From assembly GCA_020634755.1 (NCBI GenBank), contig JACKBC010000006.1, positions 124,001 through 188,000 on the forward strand: 64,000 nt of DNA, read 5' to 3'. The DNA is from Caldilineaceae bacterium (GTDB lineage: Bacteria; Chloroflexota; Anaerolineae; Caldilineales; Caldilineaceae). A program made the position numbers and the translations under genes. This document shows, piece by piece, positions 25,546 to 33,176 of this stretch. The number at the start of each line of letters is the position of its first letter. Within the stretch, counting starts at the first letter, position 1. The notes under the pieces are model-generated. The model was not told the DNA's origin and made no database searches. It saw only the letters and a list, made by a program, of their open reading frames with translations.

Positions 25546-25598
25546 GTAGAGGGGTGGAGGAGTAGAGAAATAACTCCTCTGCTCCTCCACCCCTCTAC
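25546..25598 (+). repeat. Intercistronic hairpin between binding protein and permease
   Basis: Arms of 22 bases (25546-25567 and 25577-25598) pair throughout, with one position pairing as U-G, around a 9-base loop. There is no T-tract typical of a terminator; TTTTCC follows and then the permease's own AAAGGAGG. The location fits the stabilising or attenuating hairpins that keep binding-protein mRNA above permease mRNA. Confidence 0.8.
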
Positions 25599-25621
25599 TT
25601 TTCCTTGCCAAAGGAGGTCAT

Positions 25622-26644
25622 GTGGGCCAATACATAATCCGTCGCTTGCTAACCGCCATTCCGACTCTGTTGCTGATCAGCTTTGTGATTTTTGCCGTAT
25701 TGGACTTGGCCCCCGGCGATCCCACAGGGGCATTGCCAGAGACAATCAAGCCGGAAGTGAGGCAGGCAATTCGCGAGGCCATGGGGCTGGATAAGCCAAT
25801 GCCGGTGAAGTATGCTTTGTGGATTCGCCAGTTTTTTGTGTGTGAGCCGCTGGCGTTGCTTGAAGAAAATATGGACACAAACTTCACGTTTGATGACTCC
25901 TTCTGCAAGCTGCGCCTTACGTCTTGGGGCAGCCGCGGCACGCCGGTATTTGACCTGATTTCCCAGCGTTTTCCGCAGACCATGTGGGTGGTGGGCAGCG
26001 CTTATTTACTGGCCATTCTAATCGCCATTCCCATTGGCGTCATCTCCGCCACGCGTCAATACTCCATGTTTGACCAAATTGGTACGTTCTTTTCCATTGT
26101 GGGTTATTCTCTTCCCACTTTTTTTACCGGCATTCTTCTCATTATCCTCTTTAGCGTGAAGTTGGGCTGGTTTCCCTCCATTTACGACACCAACCTAGAA
26201 ATACGCAGTTGGTCCACCTTTGTCAAGCAGATCAAGCAGATGGTGCTGCCCGTCATGGTGTTGGGGTTATTCCAAGCGGCTGCCGTGGCGCGCTATACGC
26301 GCTCGTCCATGCTCGATAATCTGCCGCTGGACTACGTGCGCACCGTGCGCGCCAAAGGCTTCCGCGAAGCCTATATTGTTGTTCGGCACGTGCTGCGCAA
26401 CAGCTTAATCCCCGTGGTAACGCTCATTGCGCTGGGGATTCCAGCCATCTTTGGGGGGGCCATCATTACAGAGCAGATTTTTAAGGTCAATGGTTTGGGC
26501 CAATTGTTAATTCTCTCTATGCAGGTCAACGATATCCCCGTTGTACAGACACTCATTTTTATCTTTGCCGTACTGGTTGTGGGCTTTAATTTTATAGCCG
26601 ATATCATTTACGGTTTTCTCGACCCACGCATTCGTTTTGAATAG
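25622..26644 (+). CDS. ABC importer permease, DppB/OppB type
   Basis: This 340-residue protein starts at GTG 25622, four bases after AAAGGAGG; the overlapping ATG at 25620 is out of frame. It has about six membrane helices. The N-terminus YIIRRLLTAIPTLLLISFVIF is diagnostic for the DppB group, and the ATPase-coupling EAA loop is visible (YVRTVRAKGFREAYIVVRHVLRNSLIPVV). The extracellular loop near residues 75-110 is long. It forms a heterodimer with the next permease. No ATPase gene follows in the window. Confidence 0.93.
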   Translation: MGQYIIRRLLTAIPTLLLISFVIFAVLDLAPGDPTGALPETIKPEVRQAIREAMGLDKPMPVKYALWIRQFFVCEPLALLEENMDTNFTFDDSFCKLRLTSWGSRGTPVFDLISQRFPQTMWVVGSAYLLAILIAIPIGVISATRQYSMFDQIGTFFSIVGYSLPTFFTGILLIILFSVKLGWFPSIYDTNLEIRSWSTFVKQIKQMVLPVMVLGLFQAAAVARYTRSSMLDNLPLDYVRTVRAKGFREAYIVVRHVLRNSLIPVVTLIALGIPAIFGGAIITEQIFKVNGLGQLLILSMQVNDIPVVQTLIFIFAVLVVGFNFIADIIYGFLDPRIRFE

Positions 26645-26673
26645 CATTATTCAACCCTTGAGGCAACTTGATT

Positions 26674-27621
26674 ATGGCAGTTCAGACTAGCACAGCCGTT
26701 GAGCCGGGTGCGTTGAGCCTGGCCCCAGCCGAACGTAAACAGCGTACTCTATGGGGAGACGTGTGGCAACGTTTTCGTCGCCACAAGCTGGCAATGGTCG
26801 GCACGTTCACCTTTATTCTGCTGATTGCGCTTGTCGTCATCGGCCCTATGTTCTATACAACGGACCCCGATTTTGCAGACACCACCTATGCCATCTTAGA
26901 AGAAGGCAAGCCATCGCCAGAACATCTGCTGGGCACTGACGACATTGGCCGCGATACGCTGGCGCGCAACCTGTACGGCGGTCGCATTTCGCTGGCCGTA
27001 GGCATTGTGGCCATGCTGGTTGCCATTACCATTGGTACGCTGGTCGGTTTGCTCTCTGGCTTTTTTCCCTCACTGGATAGCCCATTGATGCGCTTTACCG
27101 ATATGATGTTGGCGCTACCGCAGATTCCGCTGCTGTTGGTGGTGAGCATGCTCTTTCGCGACACCATGCGCAAAGCGTTGGGTGTGGAAGCCGGAACCTT
27201 TGCCCTCATTGTGATTGTGATTGGCATATTGGCCTGGATGCCCACGGCGCGCGTTGTGCGCGGTGCAGTGCTCTCTGTAAAAGAGAAAGAATTTGTAGAA
27301 GCCGCTATTAGTACGGGAACGCGCCGCCGCAAAATTCTGGCGCGGCATATCTTCCCCAATGTGCTGAGTCCGATTATTGTGTCGGCAACATTGGGTGTGG
27401 CCGCCGCCATTTTGACCGAATCCGCGCTCTCGTTTTTGGGGCTTGGTTTCCCACCCGATGTGCCTACTTGGGGACGACTGGTTGTGGATGGGCAGGCTTA
27501 TTTGGATCTCAATCCCATTCTTTCGGTGATTCCCGGCGTGCTCATTTCGCTCACCGTGCTCAGCATCAACTTTATGGGTGATGGCTTGCGCGATGCCCTG
27601 GATCCGCGCACGCGCAAGTAA
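26674..27621 (+). CDS. ABC importer permease, DppC/OppC type
   Basis: I start this 315-residue permease at ATG 26674; a TTG at 26668 is also possible, since GAGG lies at 26660-26663. The N-terminal 'LWGDVWQRFRRHKLAMVGTF' followed by a first helix is characteristic of DppC. The segment LLGTDDIGRDTLARNLYGGRISL and the EAA loop (FVEAAISTGTRRRKILARHIFPNVLSPI) confirm it. It ends with the conserved GDGLRDALDPR. It lies 29 bases after the DppB-type gene. Confidence 0.93.
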   Translation: MAVQTSTAVEPGALSLAPAERKQRTLWGDVWQRFRRHKLAMVGTFTFILLIALVVIGPMFYTTDPDFADTTYAILEEGKPSPEHLLGTDDIGRDTLARNLYGGRISLAVGIVAMLVAITIGTLVGLLSGFFPSLDSPLMRFTDMMLALPQIPLLLVVSMLFRDTMRKALGVEAGTFALIVIVIGILAWMPTARVVRGAVLSVKEKEFVEAAISTGTRRRKILARHIFPNVLSPIIVSATLGVAAAILTESALSFLGLGFPPDVPTWGRLVVDGQAYLDLNPILSVIPGVLISLTVLSINFMGDGLRDALDPRTRK

Positions 27622-27657
27622 CCTCGGTCACTCCTGAATTAAAATGGATGCCAGGGT

Positions 27658-27740
27658 CAGCAGTTCACAATGGCAAGCGATAGCGTCGGATTCATCAATC
27701 GAGACCGACGCCGGCATCGCCAACACCGTTGCGGTGTAAC
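27658..27740 (+). mobile_element. 84-bp-family palindromic element, copy 2 (degenerate)
   Basis: It begins CAGCAGTTCACAA and retains the core CGGATTCATCAATCGAGACC and CGCCAACACCGTTGCGGTGTA, but the right terminus is damaged (AACA instead of CTG). It lies about 40 bases after the permease stop and 360 bases before the second binding-protein gene. Confidence 0.65.
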
Positions 27741-27982
27741 AAATATAAGAATCGCGCAGTCGGTGATGCTACCCTTTCTGGTGCTCATGTGCGCCGTGAA
27801 TACTGTGTAATAATTACCCCCGCTTTTTCCTCAATGTCGTTGCGATGTACAGATAGTGAAGATATCGCTCTATCGTGTTCATAGCTTTGTGGCCATGTTG
27901 GCTGCGAAAATAGCAGTTAGAAAATCCTGAAAACACTATTTTCTGGTTGTGGCGCTATTGACAGTGATATCTTTATCAAATA

Positions 27983-28063
27983 GGGCTTACGCAAGCCTCA
28001 CCGAAAAATCGTCCCATGCGCAAAGCTTTTCGATTATGGCGATCTACGGTGGCTGCATAAGTC
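27983..28063 (+). mobile_element. ACGCAA-type palindromic element, copy 3
   Basis: The ends are GGGCTTACGCAAGCC and GGCTGCATAAGTC. The 81-bp unit ends 36 bases before the ATG of the second binding-protein gene, so it forms most of the leader of that gene. Confidence 0.65.
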
Positions 28064-28098
28064 GTATCAAATCATATTCATAATAAGGAGAAAGTCAT

Positions 28099-29928
28099 AT
28101 GAAGCAATTTCGACGTATGAAGCAGTGGCACATTCTGGGGCTGCTGCTCATCGCCGCGATGATTTTGGCAGCTTGTCCGGCTGGCAGCAGCGCGCCTACC
28201 TCGCCCACAGGTGGCGACGATACGGCGGCTGATACATCCGCCGACACAAGCAGCGAAGCCGCAGCCGAGGATACGGGCGGCAGCGCGTTGGGCGATCGCG
28301 ATCCCAAAACGTTGATCATCCTCTATTGGCAGGCGGCTTCACTGCCTGGGCCCTATCTGTCCGGCGGCACCAAAGATCAGGACGCCGGCGCCGTGACCTT
28401 AGAGCCACTCTTTAATGTAGATGGCGACGGCAATTTTGTGCCCAAGCTGATTAAGGAAATGCCAACCGTGGAAAATGGCGGCATTGCTGAAGATCTGATG
28501 AGCATTACATATAACCTCATCGAAGGCGTTAAGTGGTCCGATGGCTCTGATTTTACGGCCAACGATGTTGTGTTTACGTGGAAGTATTGCACGGATCCAG
28601 ATACGGGCTGTGTCTCGCTGGAATCGTTTGAAGGCATTACCTCGGTGGAGGCCGTGGATGATCTGACGGTTAAAATTTCCTTTGAACAGCCCACGCCATT
28701 CCCCTATGTAGCCTTTGGCAATGCCCAATCGCCCATTATTAGCGAAGCCCAATTTGCCGATTGTGTGGGCGCGGCGGCTCAGACCTGCAATGAGCAGAAC
28801 ACCATGCCGCTGGGCACGGGGCCGTTCCACATTGTAGATTTCAAAGTGAACGATGTCGTAACCTACGAGCGCAATCCATACTACCACGGCGCCGAGCCCT
28901 ACTTTGAGAAGATTATCTTCAAGGGTGGTGGTGATGCTGTGGGCGCGGCGCGCGCCGTCATGGAAACGGGTGAAGCGGACTGGGCCTGGAATCTACAGGT
29001 TGAGCCCGACATTTTGGCCGAAATGGAACAGGGCGGTCTGGGTAAAATTTACAGTGGTTTTGCCGGCAGCGTAGAGCGCATCCTGGTCAACCAGACCAAC
29101 CCCGATCCGGATCTGGGCGATATGCGCGCCGAATATGATGATGGCAACAATCCGCATCCGTTCTTGACCTTCAAGCCCATTCCCGAAGCTATGTCCATGG
29201 CCATTGATCGCAATCTGATTGCCGAGCAGCTTTATGGCTTTGCGGGCAAGCCGGCCTGTAACGTCATTATGGGGCCGCCCATCTATGTTTCCTCGGCCAA
29301 TGATAGCTGTTTGACGCAGGACATTGAAGGGGCCAAAGCCTTGCTGGATGAAAACGACGTGGTCGATAGCGATGGCGATGGCATCCGCGAATACAACGGC
29401 ATTCCGCTGAAGGTCCGCTACCAGACCAGCACCAACAGCGTGCGCCAAAAGACCCAGGCGCTGATCAAGCAGTGGTGGGGCGAAATCGGTATTGATACCG
29501 AACTGCTCAACCATGATTCTGGCGTCTTCTTTGGTGGTGATCCCAACAGCAATGACACCTATCAGAAGTTCTTTACCGATGTGGAAATGTACACCACTGG
29601 CCCCAGCATTGACCCGCAGCAGCATCTCTCCAACTGGCTCTGTACGCAGATGTCCGGCAAAGAGAATACGTGGGGCGGCGGCAATATCTTCCGCGGCTGT
29701 AGCGAAGAATACGACGATCTGTACAAACAATTGGTGCAGACTCCATTGGGTCCTGAGCGCCAAGATATTGTCAAGCAAATGAACGACATTAATGTGCAAA
29801 GTTACTACCAGATCCCCTTGGTGCATCGTGGCGGCGTCTCGGCTGGCATTAACGGTCTAGAAGGCGTCAAGATTAGCGATTGGGACTCGGAAATGTGGAA
29901 TGTTGGCGAATGGTATCGGGCTGAATAG
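28099..29928 (+). CDS. Second family 5 solute-binding lipoprotein, paralogue of the first
   Basis: This 609-residue lipoprotein (lipobox LAAC near residue 26) closely matches the binding protein at 23713 over its whole mature length; by eye most positions are identical, including the DSDGDGIREYNG loop and the C-terminal part after the ligand hinge. The tethers and signal peptides differ completely, and differences in the ligand domain cluster in the N-terminal lobe. A clean AAGGAG precedes the ATG. It ends 148 bases before a strong terminator. It probably feeds the same two permeases with a different ligand range. Confidence 0.92.
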   Translation: MKQFRRMKQWHILGLLLIAAMILAACPAGSSAPTSPTGGDDTAADTSADTSSEAAAEDTGGSALGDRDPKTLIILYWQAASLPGPYLSGGTKDQDAGAVTLEPLFNVDGDGNFVPKLIKEMPTVENGGIAEDLMSITYNLIEGVKWSDGSDFTANDVVFTWKYCTDPDTGCVSLESFEGITSVEAVDDLTVKISFEQPTPFPYVAFGNAQSPIISEAQFADCVGAAAQTCNEQNTMPLGTGPFHIVDFKVNDVVTYERNPYYHGAEPYFEKIIFKGGGDAVGAARAVMETGEADWAWNLQVEPDILAEMEQGGLGKIYSGFAGSVERILVNQTNPDPDLGDMRAEYDDGNNPHPFLTFKPIPEAMSMAIDRNLIAEQLYGFAGKPACNVIMGPPIYVSSANDSCLTQDIEGAKALLDENDVVDSDGDGIREYNGIPLKVRYQTSTNSVRQKTQALIKQWWGEIGIDTELLNHDSGVFFGGDPNSNDTYQKFFTDVEMYTTGPSIDPQQHLSNWLCTQMSGKENTWGGGNIFRGCSEEYDDLYKQLVQTPLGPERQDIVKQMNDINVQSYYQIPLVHRGGVSAGINGLEGVKISDWDSEMWNVGEWYRAE

Positions 29929-29945
29929 CTTTTCCATTCTCACTA

Positions 29946-30069
29946 GGACGTACGCGAGAACGCCCGCCAGCAGTTTCTAAATGCCGTGTGAATTGAAACC
30001 GGTCAGGTCGCGAAGGCTTGACTGGTTTGGACGCACTTGTTCTGGCAAAGCACGGGCGCTGCGCAAGTC
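29946..30069 (+). mobile_element. ACGCAA-type palindromic element, copy 4 (long variant, 124 bp)
   Basis: The ends are GGACGTACGCGAG and GGGCGCTGCGCAAGTC. The middle contains an extra palindromic part (GGTCAGGTCGCGAAGGCTTGAC...). It lies between the stop of the second binding-protein gene and that gene's terminator. Confidence 0.55.
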
Positions 30070-30075
30070 GAGATC

Positions 30076-30107
30076 AAAAAAAACGGGGGCATTGCCCCCG
30101 TTTTTTT
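30076..30107. terminator. Bidirectional intrinsic terminator
   Basis: The stem ACGGGGGC/GCCCCCGT with loop ATT is flanked by eight A on the left and seven T on the right. It can stop transcription from the binding-protein operon (+) and from the sulfatase gene side (-). Confidence 0.92.
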
Positions 30108-30151
30108 CTTGGCCACGACAGTCAATCGCTCTTCTGGCTGTTGTTTGCAAT

Positions 30152-30318
30152 TAGTTGAGGGATGTGCATAATTCCTTGCTGGGGAGGGCCTTTGTGCGGA
30201 GACTTCCGTGTGACGCACTACCCATGAAGGCAGCTGTTATACGGCTGTTATGTTGGGCAGTGCGACGCACGCTATGCGCCTCTACTCGACTGTGATGTGT
30301 ATGCACACCCCTCAACTA
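30152..30318. mobile_element. TGAGGG-type palindromic element, copy 1 (167 bp)
   Basis: The ends are TAGTTGAGGGATGTGCATAA and TATGCACACCCCTCAACTA, near-perfect inverted repeats. The interior contains two GTGCGWCGCAC-like words (near 30211 and 30255). It ends eight bases from the sulfatase stop codon. A shorter relative is at 41338-41443. Confidence 0.7.
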
Positions 30319-30325
30319 GTGCTGT

Positions 30326-31963
30326 TTACAGCGGCCACTCGCGGACTTCGCAACGCTGCGCCCACACAGTATACTGACGCATAAAGTCAGCGGCCTTCGT
30401 CTGATTGCGCTCCAGCAGATTGTGGCGCTCTGTGCGGTCGTCGTCCATATGATAAAGCTCCCATTCACCGGGAAACTTGGAAACCAGCTTCCATTCGGCC
30501 AAACGCACGGCGCGATTTCCCTCGTGTTCCCAAAAGATGGGACGCTCACGCGTCCACCTTTCCCCGCGCAGCAGCGGCGCTACGCTTTCCCCCTCAATGG
30601 GCTGAATTATATTCCCTTTATGCTCGCTGGGATAACCAACGCCCGCCACGTCCAAACAGGTGGCCATCATATCCACTACGTGTGTGGGCTCGTGAACTAT
30701 GCGCCCGCCACCGGCCGCATTGGCCGGGATGCCCGCTGGCCAATGGGCAATCAGCGGCGTGGCAATGCCGCCTTCATGCACCCAATGTTTGTAAAGCCGA
30801 AAGGGCGAATTGGAAGCGTGCGCCCACGGCAGATCGTAGCTCATGAAGGTATCGGCGCCGCCGGGCTGAAGCGTGCGAATGTTGCCCACGCGAATGGGCT
30901 CACCATCGGCCGTGTGGTAGCGATAGCGTTCGTTGGCGTGTCCTTCTTCGGCTAAAAATTCAGCACAGCCGCCATTATCGGACATAAAGAGAATCAATGT
31001 GTTTTCAAATTGCCCCAGCTCTTTGAGCTTCTGCATTACCTGCCCCACCCCTTGATCCATGCGGTCGATCTGGGCCGCGTACACCGCCATGCGCAAATCT
31101 TCCCAGTCATGATCGGGCGCATCCGCCCAGGCTGCGGCATTTTCGTCCCGCGCCGCAATCTCCCACTTTTTATCCAACACGCCCAGGCCTTTTAGCTCTT
31201 CATGGCGGGCGGTGCGCAGCGCATCCCAACCGGCGCGATAGCGTCCTTCATAGCGTGCAATATCTTCGGGCCGGGCATGCAGCGGCCAGTGGGGCGCGGT
31301 ATAAGCCAGGTAGAGAAAGAAGGGCGCCTCATTCTGGTTGGCATCCTCAATCATATCGCACGCTTTGGCCGAGATGGCGTCTGTATAATAGAAGTCCTGC
31401 GCCTGCATTTGGCCTTGTTTGCCCGCCCAAAAGCGCCAGCCGTCAGCCGCTGTGCCTTCCATGACCGTGTATGGATGAAAGAAACTGCCGGCGCCCTCTA
31501 GCGTGCCAAAGAAGCGGTCAAAGCCGCGGTTGAGCGGCATGGGATGTTCGGCGCTGCCCGGCTCCCACGTTTCCGGCGCCGTGGATTGGTACGGACCGCC
31601 CACGTGCCACTTGCCCGCCATCAGTGTCTGATAGCCACCCGCCCGCAGCGCTTCGGCAATGGTCACACAGTCGTCGCGCAGATAGCCCTGATAGGCGCGG
31701 CTGCCTCGGTTTTGGACCATGTGACCCACGCCGGCTTGATGCGGATAGAGGCCGGTGAGCAGAGAGGCGCGCGTGGGGCAGCAGCGCGCGCAATTGTAGT
31801 GCTGGGTGTTGCGCACGCCGTTGCGCGCCAGCTCATTGAGATGCGGCGTGCTAATCTCCGAGCCAAAGCAGCCAATGTCCGAGAAGCCCATATCGTCCAC
31901 CAAAATCAGAACAATATTCGGGCGCTGGGACTTGTTGGCGTTGTGGGGAGTCGATGAGGACAT
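30326..31963 (-). CDS. Type I sulfatase (arylsulfatase family)
   Basis: This 545-residue enzyme of the alkaline-phosphatase fold hydrolyses sulfate esters. The formylglycine motif C61-C-P-T-R65 lies in NCARCCPTRASLLTG, and the metal-binding Asp pair is in ILVDDMGFSDIG. The downstream GKWHVGG and LFMSDNGGCAE segments supply further metal and active-site residues. There is no signal peptide, so it appears cytoplasmic, with sulfated small molecules or intracellular processing as likely uses. The C-terminal subdomain carries LYHMDDDRTERHNL. No formylglycine-generating enzyme gene is in the window. A second, different sulfatase is at 34840. Confidence 0.93.
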   Translation of the reverse strand: MSSSTPHNANKSQRPNIVLILVDDMGFSDIGCFGSEISTPHLNELARNGVRNTQHYNCARCCPTRASLLTGLYPHQAGVGHMVQNRGSRAYQGYLRDDCVTIAEALRAGGYQTLMAGKWHVGGPYQSTAPETWEPGSAEHPMPLNRGFDRFFGTLEGAGSFFHPYTVMEGTAADGWRFWAGKQGQMQAQDFYYTDAISAKACDMIEDANQNEAPFFLYLAYTAPHWPLHARPEDIARYEGRYRAGWDALRTARHEELKGLGVLDKKWEIAARDENAAAWADAPDHDWEDLRMAVYAAQIDRMDQGVGQVMQKLKELGQFENTLILFMSDNGGCAEFLAEEGHANERYRYHTADGEPIRVGNIRTLQPGGADTFMSYDLPWAHASNSPFRLYKHWVHEGGIATPLIAHWPAGIPANAAGGGRIVHEPTHVVDMMATCLDVAGVGYPSEHKGNIIQPIEGESVAPLLRGERWTRERPIFWEHEGNRAVRLAEWKLVSKFPGEWELYHMDDDRTERHNLLERNQTKAADFMRQYTVWAQRCEVREWPL

Positions 31964-32011
31964 GCGAATTTCTCCTTGGTGTATAGGTCTTGGATTTTGG
32001 GATTGCTAACG

Positions 32012-32165
32012 GAGTGTGCCCCAGAATGGGGACTCTCCCGGCTCTGCACTCTGCGAGTGCGCCGCCTCCCTCGCCACAGGTGGAGGGGACAAATTTTGCG
32101 CATCAGCGCAAAAGCAGGAAGAGGCGGCGCGGCGTGCGATATTGCCCAAAATTGGGGACACACCC
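32012..32165. repeat. Structured region with nested inverted repeats
   Basis: The outer ends GTGTGCCCCAGAATGGGG and the reverse complement of GGGGACACAC-type sequence, the next pair GCGCCGCCTC/GAGGCGGCGC, and an inner perfect hairpin TTTTGCGC-ATCA-GCGCAAAA (32094-32113) are nested in one span. It lies between the divergent sulfatase and EamA genes. It looks like another non-autonomous element, seen once in this window. Confidence 0.55.
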
Positions 32166-32270
32166 TTGCGAACGTTGACAAGCCCGATCGCGCTCGTTAT
32201 ACTTTATACTTCCTTCGCTTTTCCCAAATGTCAACAGGCCATAGCAAGCCACCATTAGATCGGAGGCGCT

Positions 32271-33170
32271 TTGAGCGCAAATCAGAATACCCTTAATTCC
32301 AACAGCGCTATTGGCCGCGCCGACCTGCCGCTGCTGACCTTTGTTCTGCTCTTTGACAGCATGCACTATATTTACGCGCGTCTGCTGGCTTCATACGTGA
32401 GCCCCGATATTTCGGCGGCGTACGTCATGGGCGTGGCCGCGGTGCAGGTGGGCCTCTATGGCTTGATCACGCGCCAGGTCAGTTTGACGGCGTTGCGGCG
32501 CAACCTTTGGTTCTTTGTGACCATTGGCGCTTTGATTGGCGCCAGCACCTACATGGGCTATCTGGCCGTCACGTTTATTGACCCCGGCACCGCTTCAATG
32601 CTGACAAAGGTCTCAACCGTGTTTAGCCTGGCGCTGGGCATTTTGTGGCTGGGCGAGCGCTTTTCACCGATACAGCTGGTGGGGGCGGCCATTGCCATTG
32701 TGGGCAGCTTTGTTATTGCCTATCAGCCGGATGCACAGCTGCGCTGGGGCGCGCTATTGCTGGTCTTTGGCTCGTTCTGCTATTCGGCCCATTTTGCCGT
32801 AGTCAAACGCTACAGCCACCAAATGGGCTTTATCGACTTCTTCTTCTATCGCTTGTTGAGCACGGCCACCATTCTCTTTGGCATGTCGGCGGCGCGCGAT
32901 GTGCTGACCTGGCCCACCCTCATGGGCTGGGGTGTTATCATTCTCACCGCCACCTTTGACGTAACGGTCAGCCGGGCCTTTTATTACTGGGCGTTGCGCC
33001 GGCTGGACATGGGGCTGCTTTCGGTCATTACCACGTTGACGCCGGTGGCCACCATTGTGTGGGCGCTGCTGCTGTTTCATACGGCGCCAGGCATTCGCCA
33101 ACTGATTGGCGGCATTACGGTGCTGATCGGCGTGCTGGTTGTGACCTATAAACCGCGCAAAGCCACGTAA
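32271..33170 (+). CDS. EamA/DMT-superfamily transporter
   Basis: This 299-residue protein starts at a TTG preceded by GGAGG. It has ten predicted membrane helices arranged as two EamA repeats of about 140 residues. The first ends with 'VTFIDPGTASMLTKVSTVFSLALGILWLGERFSP' and the second with 'LDMGLLSVITTLTPVATIVWALLLFHTAPGIRQLIGG'. DMT members export amino acids or other metabolites by proton antiport; the substrate is not readable. It is divergent from the sulfatase and convergent with the HlyD-type gene, with only six bases between stops. Confidence 0.9.
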   Translation: MSANQNTLNSNSAIGRADLPLLTFVLLFDSMHYIYARLLASYVSPDISAAYVMGVAAVQVGLYGLITRQVSLTALRRNLWFFVTIGALIGASTYMGYLAVTFIDPGTASMLTKVSTVFSLALGILWLGERFSPIQLVGAAIAIVGSFVIAYQPDAQLRWGALLLVFGSFCYSAHFAVVKRYSHQMGFIDFFFYRLLSTATILFGMSAARDVLTWPTLMGWGVIILTATFDVTVSRAFYYWALRRLDMGLLSVITTLTPVATIVWALLLFHTAPGIRQLIGGITVLIGVLVVTYKPRKAT

Positions 33171-33176
33171 GAAAAA

